A DNA stretch of 7,108 nucleotides from Spirochaetia bacterium (lineage in GTDB: Bacteria > Spirochaetota > Spirochaetia > Treponematales > Breznakiellaceae), in NCBI GenBank assembly GCA_025997715.1, contig BNUY01000146.1, forward strand, positions 1-7,108. Direction: 5' to 3'. Of this stretch, positions 1 to 7,108 are shown in pieces. Both the position numbers and the translations under genes were made by a program. The notes below the pieces were generated by a model. The model searched no databases, was not told the origin of the DNA, and saw only the letters and a program-made list of their open reading frames with translations. Each line of letters opens with the position of its first letter. The first letter of the stretch is position 1.

Positions 1-370
1 TGAGATTTTGAACGCGATTAGTGAAATGACCGTTCTCCAAGTGTCCGAACTGGTTAAGGCCATGGAGGAAAAATTCGGTGTTTCCGCCGCCGATCCCGTT
101 GCGGTCGCGGTGGCCGGCGGCGCGGGCGCGGCTCCTGCCGAAGCTGCGGAGGAGAAGACGGAATTCAATGTTATTCTTAAGGCCTATGCAGATGACAAGA
201 AAATTGCGGTTATCAAGGAGGTCCGGGCGGTGACCGGTCTTGGCCTTAAGGAAGCAAAGGATCTTGTTGAGGGCGCTCCCAAGCCCCTTAAGGAGAATGT
301 TTCCAAGGATGAGGCCGCTAAGATTAAGGAACAGGTCACTGCCGCCGGCGGTACGGTTGAAGTTCAGTAA
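1..370 (+). CDS. rplL: 50S ribosomal protein bL12 (L7/L12), 5'-truncated
   Basis: bL12 is the mobile stalk protein of the 50S subunit; it binds uL10 as dimers and recruits and stimulates the GTPase translation factors. The reading frame is open to the window edge, and codons 2-7 (Glu-Ile) continue naturally into LNAISEMTV, so the TTG at 8 is an internal Leu codon, not a start. About 7-8 N-terminal residues are probably missing. Of the 122 visible residues, the first ~30 form the helical dimerisation domain ([20 protein letters not shown]). Then comes an Ala/Gly/Val-rich flexible hinge (about 64-153 nt), followed by the globular C-terminal domain from KTEFNVILK, with the family hallmarks VIKEVR and [13 protein letters not shown] and a typical acidic end (GGTVEVQ). 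The length fits the usual 120-130 aa. It ends 83 nt before rpoB and is probably co-transcribed with it. Family assignment is essentially certain. Confidence 0.97.
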   Translation, partial: EILNAISEMTVLQVSELVKAMEEKFGVSAADPVAVAVAGGAGAAPAEAAEEKTEFNVILKAYADDKKIAVIKEVRAVTGLGLKEAKDLVEGAPKPLKENVSKDEAAKIKEQVTAAGGTVEVQ

Positions 371-394
371 GGTATTTGAAAAAACACCTTTTTT
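369..394 (+). terminator. Attenuator-like hairpin with U6 tract after rplL
   Basis: Bases 369-377 pair with 382-390 (eight pairs and one A/C mismatch) around a GAAA tetraloop (378-381). The stem runs directly into six T residues at 389-394, two of them part of the stem. It starts inside the rplL stop codon. The stem is short and mostly A-U, so full termination is unlikely; partial read-through, as at the E. coli rplL-rpoB attenuator, is the reasonable reading. Function is inferred from shape and position only. Confidence 0.5.
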
Positions 395-401
395 CTCGGT
401 G

Positions 402-428
402 AGGCTTCCGGCTTTTTTGCCGGGGCCT
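402..428 (+). promoter_or_regulatory. Second hairpin in the rpoB leader
   Basis: CCGGC (408-412) pairs with GCCGG (419-423) around a TTTTTT loop. After a U/G wobble (407/424) and a single bulged T (406), AGGC (402-405) pairs with GCCT (425-428). This gives about ten pairs, mostly G-C, ending 12 nt before the rpoB ribosome binding site. The sequence after it is T-rich but interrupted (TTGCTTTGTTTTC), so it is not a clean terminator. It could be an RNA processing or stability element in the rplL-rpoB leader; the E. coli junction carries an RNase III site, but homology is not claimed. Confidence 0.4.
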
Positions 429-440
429 TGCTTTGTTTTC

Positions 441-446
441 AGGGGG
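441..446 (+). promoter_or_regulatory. rpoB ribosome binding site (decides start)
   Basis: AGGGGG lies 7 nt before the ATG at 454. It favours that ATG over the in-frame TTG at 433, which would overlap this site and has no comparable motif upstream. Confidence 0.8.
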
Positions 447-453
447 TAAACGT

Positions 454-3400
454 ATGGTAAAGGCAAAGGCAATCACAAAACGCACATACATCGGAAAGGA
501 CATACAGGATGTGATGGAACTTCCGGATCTTATTGACATCCAGCTCTGTTCCTATGAACGGTTTCTCCAACGAGAACGGCTTCGGGCTAAGGAAACGCCG
601 AAAGAGCAGGGGCTCCAGGAGGTGTTCAAAAACACCTTTCCCATCGAAAGTCCCAACGGTGATATGACCCTGGAATTTGCGTACTATACCCTGGACGAGG
701 CGGGTATCAAGTTTTCCGAGCTGGCCTGCAAGGAAAAGGGCTTGACCTATGCGGTGCCCCTGAAAGCCCGGATCAACCTGATTTTCCAGCAGACCGGCGA
801 AATCCGTCAGAAGGACATCTATATGGGTGATCTCCCGATCATGACCGAACGGGGCACCTTTATCATAAACGGCGCGGAACGGGTGGTAGTTTCCCAGATT
901 CACCGTTCCCCGGGTGTTATTTTCAGCCATGAGAAGGGCATCTATTCCTCCCGGATCATTCCCTACCGGGGTTCCTGGCTGGAGTTTGAGATTGACCAGA
1001 AACGGGAACTGATCTTCGCCAAGATCGACCGGAAAAAGCGTATCCTGGGGACCGTCTTCCTCCGGGCCCTGGGCTATGAGACCCGGGAGGACATCATCCG
1101 GGCTTTCTACAAGACTGAAACCTTGGACGTAAAGGATGACCGGGAAACCCGGGAAAACTTTTCCGGGAGGATCCTCGCCAAACCGGTAATCGTTGATGGC
1201 GGGGAAGGGGAGGAGCCGAAAAAGCTCTACCGGGCGGGGGAAAAACTGCACCCCCACAACATCGACGAACTGCTCAGCAACGGCGTGGGCGCCGTGGAGG
1301 TCATAAACTTTGAGGATAAGGACTCCCTGAACTCACCCATGCTGATCAACTGCTTTGAACGGGAGGAGGTCAAGTTTGTGAAGGATGACCCCTCCCGGGA
1401 CGAACCTTCCAAGGATGACGCCCTCTCCAATGTCTACTCCGTACTGATGCCCGGGGAATCCATCACCGTTGATGCCGCCGCGAAGGACCTGGAGGGGATG
1501 TTCTTTACCAGCAGGCGCTACGACCTGGGGAAGGTGGGCCGCTACAAGCTGAACAAGAAATTTCTCCATGAGCCCCCCCTTGAGGAATTTACCCTGACCA
1601 AACCGGACATCATTGAAACCATGAAGTTCCTGATCAAGGTCTATGTGGGGGATGAAAACATCGACGATATTGACCATCTGGGCAACCGGCGGGTGCGCTC
1701 CGTGGGGGAACTGATGGCCAACGCCATGAAGACCGCCTTTAGCCGCATGGAACGGATCGCCAAGGAACGGATGAGCCTGAAAGAGACGGACACCATCAAG
1801 CCCCAGGACTTAATTTCCATTAAGCCTGTGGTGGCGGCGATCAAGGAATTCTACGGTTCCAGCCAGCTTTCCCAGTTCATGGATCAGGTAAACCCCCTGG
1901 CGGAACTGACCCACAAGCGGCGCCTTAACGCATTGGGCCCCGGCGGCCTTTCCCGTGACCGGGCGGGCTTTGAAGTGCGGGATGTCCACTACACCCACTA
2001 CGGCCGGATGTGCCCCATTGAAACCCCGGAAGGGCCGAACATCGGCCTTATCGTGTCCCTGGCCAACTATACCCGGGTTAACGAATACGGCTTCCTGGAG
2101 ACCCCCTATCGGAAGGTGTCCGACGGGGTAGCCACCGAACATGTCGAATACCTTTCCGCCATGGACGAGGACCGTTACTATATCGCCCAGGCATCGGCAA
2201 AGCTCACTACCGGCGGCCGCTTTGCGGAGGAGCAGATTTCCTGCCGCCGTCAGGGGGACTATACCACCAGGGCGGCCTCGGATATCCAGTACATGGACGT
2301 ATCCCCCAAGCAGATCATTTCGGTGTCCGCCTCCCTGATCCCCTTCCTGGAACACGATGACGCCAACCGCGCCTTGATGGGTTCCAACATGCAGCGTCAG
2401 GCGGTTCCCCTGGTATTCCCCGAAGCACCCCGGGTGGGAACCGGTATGGAAGGCAAATGCGCCTACGATTCCGGCGTATTGGCCAAAGCCCGGCGGAGCG
2501 GTACCGTGGTGCGGGTTACCTCCCATGTCATCATCATTAAACCCGATGCGAGCGGGAAAAATGCCGTCAAGATTCCGGAAACCAACGCCGAGGGCCTGGA
2601 TGAATACCGGCTGGTAAAGTTCCAGCGGACCAACCAGGATACCTGCTACAACCAAAGGCCGGTGGTCAAGGTTGGGGAGAAAATTGATGCCGGTCAGGTT
2701 ATTGCGGATGGTCCTGCCACCCGGCATGGGGAACTGGCCCTGGGGCGGAATGTCCTGGTGGGCTTCATGCCCTGGAACGGGTACAACTACGAAGACTCGA
2801 TACTCATTTCGGAGCGGGTGGTGAAGGACGATATGTTCACTTCCATCCATATAAAAGAGTTTATCACCGAGGTTCGGGAGACCAAGTTGGGGCCGGAGAA
2901 GATTCAGCGGGACATACCCAACACCTCCGAGAAGAGCCTGGACAGCCTGGACGCCGAAGGGATCATCCGGGTGGGGGCCAAGGTCCGCGCCGGGGACATC
3001 CTGGTCGGCAAGACCACCCCCAAGAGCGAAACCGAAACTACCCCGGAGTTCAAGCTCCTCAACTCAATATTCGGCGAGAAAGCCAAGGAAGTGCGGGATT
3101 CCAGCCTCCGGGTGCCCCACGGCATTGAAGGGACCATCATCGACATTCAGCGTCTCAAGCGCAGTGAAGGTGACGACCTCAACCCGGGGGTGGATGAAGT
3201 AGTAAAAGTGTTGATCGCCACCAAACGAAAGCTGCGTGAGGGCGATAAGATGGCGGGCCGCCACGGTAATAAAGGGGTGGTCGCACGGATACTGCCGGAA
3301 GAGGATATGCCCTACATGGAAGACGGTACGCCCCTGGACCTGTGCCTGACACCCCTCGGCGTTCCGTCCCGTATGAACATCGGCCAGCTCCTGGAAACGG

Positions 3401-4005
3401 AATTGGGCTGGGCCGGAATCACCCTGAACGAGTGGTATTCGGCGCCGGTGTTCCAGTCCCCTTCCACCGAGCAAATTGGGGATAAATTGAAAGAGGCGGG
3501 GCTCTTGAATAAGGGTGATGAGAGGCTGCGAACCAAGACGGTGCTGCGTGACGGCAAGACCGGCATACCCTTTGTGAACCCCATTTTCTGCGGGGTCATC
3601 TACTTCCTCAAGCTCCACCACCTGGTGGACGACAAAATGCACGCCCGGAGCACCGGCCCCTATTCACTGGTGACCCAGCAGCCCCTGGGCGGAAAGGCCC
3701 AGTTCGGCGGCCAGCGCCTTGGGGAAATGGAAGTCTGGGCGCTGGAAGCCTACGGTGCCGCCAATACCCTGCAGGAACTGTTGACCATCAAGTCTGACGA
3801 CATGACGGGCCGTTCCAAAATATACGAAGCCATCGTCAAAGGCGAACCTTCCACCACGGCGGGGATCCCCGAATCCTTCAACGTACTGGTACAGGAACTG
3901 CGGGGCCTGGCGCTGGACATGACCATCTACGATGCCAAGAACAAGCAGATACCGCTGACCGAGCGGGATGAGGAACTTATTACGAAGTCGGGGAGTAATT
4001 TCTAA
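454..4005 (+). CDS. rpoB: DNA-directed RNA polymerase subunit beta
   Basis: This is the complete beta subunit (1183 aa), which forms one pincer of RNA polymerase and half of its active site. The ATG at 454 is chosen for its AGGGGG site; residues 2 onward ([14 protein letters not shown]) resemble treponemal beta starts. Domains in order: protrusion with [21 protein letters not shown] (about 135-155); lobe, including a poorly conserved acidic stretch around 310-325; Rif cluster [11 protein letters not shown] to KRRLNAL (469-494); fork and cluster II with [19 protein letters not shown] with E780 and D781; flap (about 805-905); [10 protein letters not shown] with K932 and K940, equivalent to E. 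coli K1065 and K1073; C-terminal [17 protein letters not shown] clamp segment (1079 onward). No SI2-type insertion is present, which accounts for much of the shortfall from E. coli's 1342 aa. N492 stands where E. coli has S531, linked to natural rifampicin resistance in spirochaetes. The gene is intact, with no frameshift. Confidence 0.99.
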   Translation: MVKAKAITKRTYIGKDIQDVMELPDLIDIQLCSYERFLQRERLRAKETPKEQGLQEVFKNTFPIESPNGDMTLEFAYYTLDEAGIKFSELACKEKGLTYAVPLKARINLIFQQTGEIRQKDIYMGDLPIMTERGTFIINGAERVVVSQIHRSPGVIFSHEKGIYSSRIIPYRGSWLEFEIDQKRELIFAKIDRKKRILGTVFLRALGYETREDIIRAFYKTETLDVKDDRETRENFSGRILAKPVIVDGGEGEEPKKLYRAGEKLHPHNIDELLSNGVGAVEVINFEDKDSLNSPMLINCFEREEVKFVKDDPSRDEPSKDDALSNVYSVLMPGESITVDAAAKDLEGMFFTSRRYDLGKVGRYKLNKKFLHEPPLEEFTLTKPDIIETMKFLIKVYVGDENIDDIDHLGNRRVRSVGELMANAMKTAFSRMERIAKERMSLKETDTIKPQDLISIKPVVAAIKEFYGSSQLSQFMDQVNPLAELTHKRRLNALGPGGLSRDRAGFEVRDVHYTHYGRMCPIETPEGPNIGLIVSLANYTRVNEYGFLETPYRKVSDGVATEHVEYLSAMDEDRYYIAQASAKLTTGGRFAEEQISCRRQGDYTTRAASDIQYMDVSPKQIISVSASLIPFLEHDDANRALMGSNMQRQAVPLVFPEAPRVGTGMEGKCAYDSGVLAKARRSGTVVRVTSHVIIIKPDASGKNAVKIPETNAEGLDEYRLVKFQRTNQDTCYNQRPVVKVGEKIDAGQVIADGPATRHGELALGRNVLVGFMPWNGYNYEDSILISERVVKDDMFTSIHIKEFITEVRETKLGPEKIQRDIPNTSEKSLDSLDAEGIIRVGAKVRAGDILVGKTTPKSETETTPEFKLLNSIFGEKAKEVRDSSLRVPHGIEGTIIDIQRLKRSEGDDLNPGVDEVVKVLIATKRKLREGDKMAGRHGNKGVVARILPEEDMPYMEDGTPLDLCLTPLGVPSRMNIGQLLETELGWAGITLNEWYSAPVFQSPSTEQIGDKLKEAGLLNKGDERLRTKTVLRDGKTGIPFVNPIFCGVIYFLKLHHLVDDKMHARSTGPYSLVTQQPLGGKAQFGGQRLGEMEVWALEAYGAANTLQELLTIKSDDMTGRSKIYEAIVKGEPSTTAGIPESFNVLVQELRGLALDMTIYDAKNKQIPLTERDEELITKSGSNF

Positions 4006-4014
4006 GAAGAAGAG

Positions 4015-4091
4015 GTCCGCGAATGAACGCGAATTAACGCGAATAGGAGAAGAATTAGAATTATTCGCGTTAATTCGCGTAATTCGCGGAC
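4015..4091. repeat. Long inverted repeat of GCGAAT decamers between rpoB and rpoC
   Basis: The left arm 4015-4045 and right arm 4062-4091 are reverse complements apart from one small internal loop (GA at 4025-4026 against one base opposite). This gives a 10-bp outer stem and a 19-bp inner stem, capped by a purine-rich 16-nt loop (4046-4061). Each arm is made of short direct repeats: GCGAATGAAC at 4019-4028, GCGAATTAAC at 4029-4038, and a third partial unit. No target-site duplication is visible at the ends. It starts 9 nt after the rpoB stop and ends 23 nt before the rpoC ribosome binding site, so it must be transcribed as a strong hairpin. It looks like a REP- or MITE-like dispersed palindromic element rather than part of the operon's original design. 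Copy number elsewhere cannot be judged from this window. Confidence 0.85.
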
Positions 4092-4114
4092 AATGTTTTG
4101 ATGTTTTTGTAAGC

Positions 4115-4120
4115 GAGGAG
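4115..4120 (+). promoter_or_regulatory. rpoC ribosome binding site
   Basis: GAGGAG lies 5 nt before the ATG at 4126 and outside the inverted repeat, so translation initiation of rpoC is not directly masked by the hairpin. Confidence 0.8.
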
Positions 4121-4125
4121 ATACC

Positions 4126-7108
4126 ATGCGGGACATACAGGATTTCGATTCGATAATGATTAAGCTGGCCAGCCCGGAGATGATCCGTTCCTGGTCTTAT
4201 GGGGAAGTGAAGAAGCCGGAGACCATCAACTACCGGACCCTGCGGCCCGAGAAGGACGGCCTTTTCTGCGAGCGGATCTTCGGGACCACGAAAGAATGGG
4301 AATGTTACTGCGGGAAGTTTAAGTCCATCCGCTATAAGGGCGTTACCTGCGATCGCTGCGGCGTTGAGGTGACCCACTTCAAGGTGCGCCGGGAACGGAT
4401 GGGCCATATTGAGCTGGCCGCCCCGGTGTCCCACATCTGGTATTACCGCTCGGTGCCCAGCCGTATGGGCCTCCTCTTGGACCTTCCCCTGGCTGCCCTG
4501 CGGTCGGTGCTCTACTACGAGAAGTACGTGGTCATCGATCCGGGTGATACGGACCTCAAGAAGAACCAGCTTCTCACGGAAGAGGATTACTACGAAGCAC
4601 AGGATCGTTACGGCCAGGGCTTTTCCGCCGGCATGGGCGCGGAGGCGGTGCGGACCCTGCTGGAAAACCTCGACCTGGATCAGATGGCTGTCGACCTCCG
4701 GGCAAAGATGATCGATAAGGGGGCCAAAAGCGACAAGCGGCTCCTCAAGCGTATCGAAATCGTGGAGAACTTCCGCAACTCTACGAACAAACCTGAGTGG
4801 ATGATCCTGGACGTGGTTCCCGTGATTCCCCCGGAACTGCGGCCCATGGTTCAGCTTGACGGCGGCCGCTTCGCCACCAGTGATTTGAACGATCTCTACC
4901 GCCGGGTGATCAACCGGAACAACCGCCTCAAGCGGCTCCAGGTTTTGAACGCCCCGGATATTATCATCCGTAACGAAAAACGGATGCTCCAGGAGGCGGT
5001 GGACGCTCTCTTCGACAACTCAAAGAAAAAGCGGGTGGTTAAGGGCGCGTCCAACCGGCCCCTCAAGTCTATCAGCGATATGCTCAAGGGGAAGCAGGGA
5101 CGGTTCCGGCAGAACTTGCTGGGTAAGCGGGTTGACTATTCGGGCCGTTCGGTTATTACCGTTGGGCCGGACCTTAAAATGTGGCAGTGCGGGCTTCCTA
5201 CCAAGATGGCCCTGGAACTGTTCAAGCCTTTTATCATGAAGAAACTCGTCGACAAGGACGTGGTGTACAATATCAAGAAGGCCAAGATGCTGGTGGAGGC
5301 GGAAACCCCCGAGGTCTTCGCCATCCTGGACGAGGTGGTGAAGGAACATCCGGTGCTGCTGAACCGCGCGCCCACCCTGCACCGGCTGGGTATCCAGGCT
5401 TTCGAGCCGGTCCTGGTTGAGGGCAAGGCTATCCGGCTGCATCCCCTGGTCTGCCACGCTTTTAACGCCGACTTTGACGGGGACCAGATGGCGGTCCACG
5501 TGCCCCTGACCCAGGCGGCGCAAATGGAGTGCTGGACCCTGATGCTCAGCGCCCGGAACCTCCTCAACCCCGCCAACGGCAAGACCATCGTGTTCCCCTC
5601 CCAGGATATGGTTCTGGGGATCAACTTCCTCACCCGGTTTAAGCCCAAAGCGAAGGGCCAGGGGCGGCGCTATTCCTCTACCGAGGAGATCCTCATGGCG
5701 GTGGAGGCTCATTCCCTGGACTGGGAGGCCGCTATCAAGGTGAAGCCGACTAAGTTTCCCATCTGGGATAAGGCGGGCCGGGAATTCAAGCTCGGCGCCG
5801 ACGGGCTTATAGAGACCACGGCGGGACGGCTGGTGTTTAACGAGGAAATGCCGCCGGAAATCCCTTTCTTAAACTACGAACTCAAGGATAAGGAACTCCG
5901 GGCGCTTATCGAAAGTGTCTTTGCCGAGAAGGGTTCCTGGACTACCGTAAAGATGCTGGACGTTATCAAGGCCACAGGGTACAAGTACGCCACGGTCTTC
6001 GGGGCCACCATCGGGGTGGACGACATTGTGGTGCCCAAGGAAAAGCCCGCGATGATTGAAGATGCGAACAAGAAGGTTGAAGAAATCCAGCGGCACTGGC
6101 GGCAGGGGACCATCACCCAGGAAGAGCGGTACAACCGGGTCGTCGAAGTTTGGTCCAAGACCAATGAAGACCTGACCAATATCATGATGAAGACCCTGGA
6201 GGCGGACCGGGACGGGTTCAACTCCGTCTACATGATGGCTAACTCCGGGGCACGGGGAAGCCGCAACCAGATCCGCCAGCTTGCGGGGATGCGGGGCCTT
6301 ATGGCCAAGCCCTCCGGTGATATTATCGAACTGCCCATACGGTCCAACTTTAAAGAGGGCCTTTCGGTTATCGAATTCTTTATCTCCACCAACGGCGCAC
6401 GGAAAGGCTTGGCGGATACGGCCTTGAAAACTGCTGAGGCGGGCTATCTGACCCGGCGGCTGGTGGATATTGCCCAGGATGTGGTAATCAACGAGGACGA
6501 CTGCGGCACCATCAACGGCATCAGCTATTCGGCTATCAAGGACGGCGAGGATATCGTGGAGCCCCTGAGCGACCGTATCGTAGGCCGCTATACCCAGGAA
6601 TCGGTTAAGCATCCCATCACCGGGGAACTGATAATTGATGTGAACCAGGAAGTTACCGAGGCGATTGCCGAGGAAATTGAGAATGCCGGGGTTGAGACCG
6701 TGTCTATCAGGACGGTGTTTACCTGCGAGGCCAAGCATGGGGTCTGCCGCCACTGTTACGGGCGGAATCTGGCCACCAACCGGTCCGTGGACATTGGGGA
6801 GGCGGTGGGGACCATTGCCGCCCAGTCCATCGGCCAGCCCGGAACCCAGCTTACCATGCGGACCTTCCATATCGGCGGGGCCGCCACCAAGGTGAGCGAG
6901 GAAAACCGGACCTTCCTCAAGTACCCGGTGCATATTAAGGAAGTGAAAGGAAACTATGTGCCGCTTCCCGATGGGCATTGGCTCTTCACCCGTAGGGGCC
7001 ATGCGCTGGTCAACAAGGTGATGAAGGAATACAAGCTGGAGCCCAAGGATCAACTCCTGGTGGAAAACGGGAAGAAGATCATCCGGGATGAGCCTATCAT
7101 CAAACGGG
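4126..7108 (+). CDS. rpoC: DNA-directed RNA polymerase subunit beta', 3'-truncated
   Basis: This is the beta' subunit, which carries the catalytic Mg-binding loop of RNA polymerase. The ATG at 4126 has a GAGGAG site and starts [18 protein letters not shown], a normal beta' N-terminus. 994 codons are visible before the window ends; spirochaete beta' is about 1400 aa, so roughly 70% is present. In order: N-terminal zinc site C60, C62, C75, C78; lid region [12 protein letters not shown] (259-270); switch 2 region [17 protein letters not shown] (326-342); catalytic NADFDGD (447-453) with D449, D451, D453; [17 protein letters not shown] segment; bridge helix from [18 protein letters not shown] through RRLVDIAQD (757-785); second zinc site C793, C867, C874, C877; trigger loop [11 protein letters not shown] (908-918) with M911, R912, H915. 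After G918 the sequence enters what looks like an SI3-type insertion and is cut off inside it. Q904 replaces the Glu seen at E. coli position 925. It follows rpoB after 120 nt and is probably in the same operon. Confidence 0.99.
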   Translation, partial: MRDIQDFDSIMIKLASPEMIRSWSYGEVKKPETINYRTLRPEKDGLFCERIFGTTKEWECYCGKFKSIRYKGVTCDRCGVEVTHFKVRRERMGHIELAAPVSHIWYYRSVPSRMGLLLDLPLAALRSVLYYEKYVVIDPGDTDLKKNQLLTEEDYYEAQDRYGQGFSAGMGAEAVRTLLENLDLDQMAVDLRAKMIDKGAKSDKRLLKRIEIVENFRNSTNKPEWMILDVVPVIPPELRPMVQLDGGRFATSDLNDLYRRVINRNNRLKRLQVLNAPDIIIRNEKRMLQEAVDALFDNSKKKRVVKGASNRPLKSISDMLKGKQGRFRQNLLGKRVDYSGRSVITVGPDLKMWQCGLPTKMALELFKPFIMKKLVDKDVVYNIKKAKMLVEAETPEVFAILDEVVKEHPVLLNRAPTLHRLGIQAFEPVLVEGKAIRLHPLVCHAFNADFDGDQMAVHVPLTQAAQMECWTLMLSARNLLNPANGKTIVFPSQDMVLGINFLTRFKPKAKGQGRRYSSTEEILMAVEAHSLDWEAAIKVKPTKFPIWDKAGREFKLGADGLIETTAGRLVFNEEMPPEIPFLNYELKDKELRALIESVFAEKGSWTTVKMLDVIKATGYKYATVFGATIGVDDIVVPKEKPAMIEDANKKVEEIQRHWRQGTITQEERYNRVVEVWSKTNEDLTNIMMKTLEADRDGFNSVYMMANSGARGSRNQIRQLAGMRGLMAKPSGDIIELPIRSNFKEGLSVIEFFISTNGARKGLADTALKTAEAGYLTRRLVDIAQDVVINEDDCGTINGISYSAIKDGEDIVEPLSDRIVGRYTQESVKHPITGELIIDVNQEVTEAIAEEIENAGVETVSIRTVFTCEAKHGVCRHCYGRNLATNRSVDIGEAVGTIAAQSIGQPGTQLTMRTFHIGGAATKVSEENRTFLKYPVHIKEVKGNYVPLPDGHWLFTRRGHALVNKVMKEYKLEPKDQLLVENGKKIIRDEPIIKR

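Noticed and set aside
8..10. TTG at 8 as the rplL start codon
   Set aside because: The frame is open upstream to the window edge, and the residues before it (Glu-Ile) match the normal bL12 N-terminus. The gene is truncated by the window, not started here.
433..453. TTG at 433 as an earlier rpoB start
   Set aside because: It would place the AGGGGG site inside the coding region and has no ribosome binding site of its own; the added residues (MFSGGKR) look like translated leader.
371..453. An rpoB-specific promoter in the rplL-rpoB gap
   Set aside because: No convincing -35/-10 pair with proper spacing was seen; the gap is explained by two hairpins and a ribosome binding site.
4015..4091. The decamer array as a CRISPR array
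   Set aside because: The units are 10 nt, contiguous, without unique spacers, and arranged as a palindrome.
3968..4156. A 62-aa frame spanning the rpoB end, the inverted repeat and the rpoC start
   Set aside because: It lies out of frame over two certain genes and a palindrome. Its peptide simply reflects the repeat, and it has no support as a gene.
3664..4434. A 256-aa minus-strand frame across the rpoB-rpoC junction
   Set aside because: It is the antisense shadow of rpoB and rpoC joined through the repeat, with no recognisable domain. Other long minus-strand frames (for example 1810-2850 and 5869-7053) are shadows caused by the GC-rich codon bias of rpoB and rpoC.

Overview
The window holds the end of the rplKAJL-rpoBC type ribosomal protein/RNA polymerase cluster, read entirely on the + strand: a 5'-truncated rplL (bL12), a complete rpoB (RNA polymerase beta), and a 3'-truncated rpoC (beta'). 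No gene on the minus strand is supported. The protein sequences point to a spirochaete of the Treponema group. Reasons are the overall wording of beta and beta', an Asn at the beta position equivalent to E. coli S531 (a known Treponema/Borrelia trait), no beta SI2-type insertion, and a beta' trigger loop that runs into an SI3-like insertion. Base composition looks GC-rich in the polymerase genes, with CGG heavily used for Arg. A termite-gut-type treponeme is possible, but this is a guess from general impression, not a search result.

Layout: 1-370 rplL, whose real start lies before the window. 371-453 is an 83-nt gap with two consecutive hairpins, the first followed by a U6 tract, and then a strong ribosome binding site. 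454-4005 is rpoB (1183 aa). 4006-4125 is a 120-nt gap mostly filled by a 77-nt near-perfect inverted repeat built from a repeated GCGAATTAAC-like decamer, followed by a T-rich stretch and the rpoC ribosome binding site. 4126 to the window end is rpoC, with 994 codons visible.

The genes are probably co-transcribed. bL12 forms the ribosomal stalk that recruits translation factors; beta and beta' together form the RNA polymerase active site. Both gaps carry RNA structures that could change the dose of the downstream gene: an attenuator-like hairpin before rpoB, as known in principle for the E. coli rplL-rpoB junction, and a long hairpin between rpoB and rpoC, whose products are needed in equal amounts. 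The core genes look ordinary. The most unusual item is the palindromic, internally repetitive element inside the rpoB-rpoC junction. I see no evidence of a new multi-gene system here.
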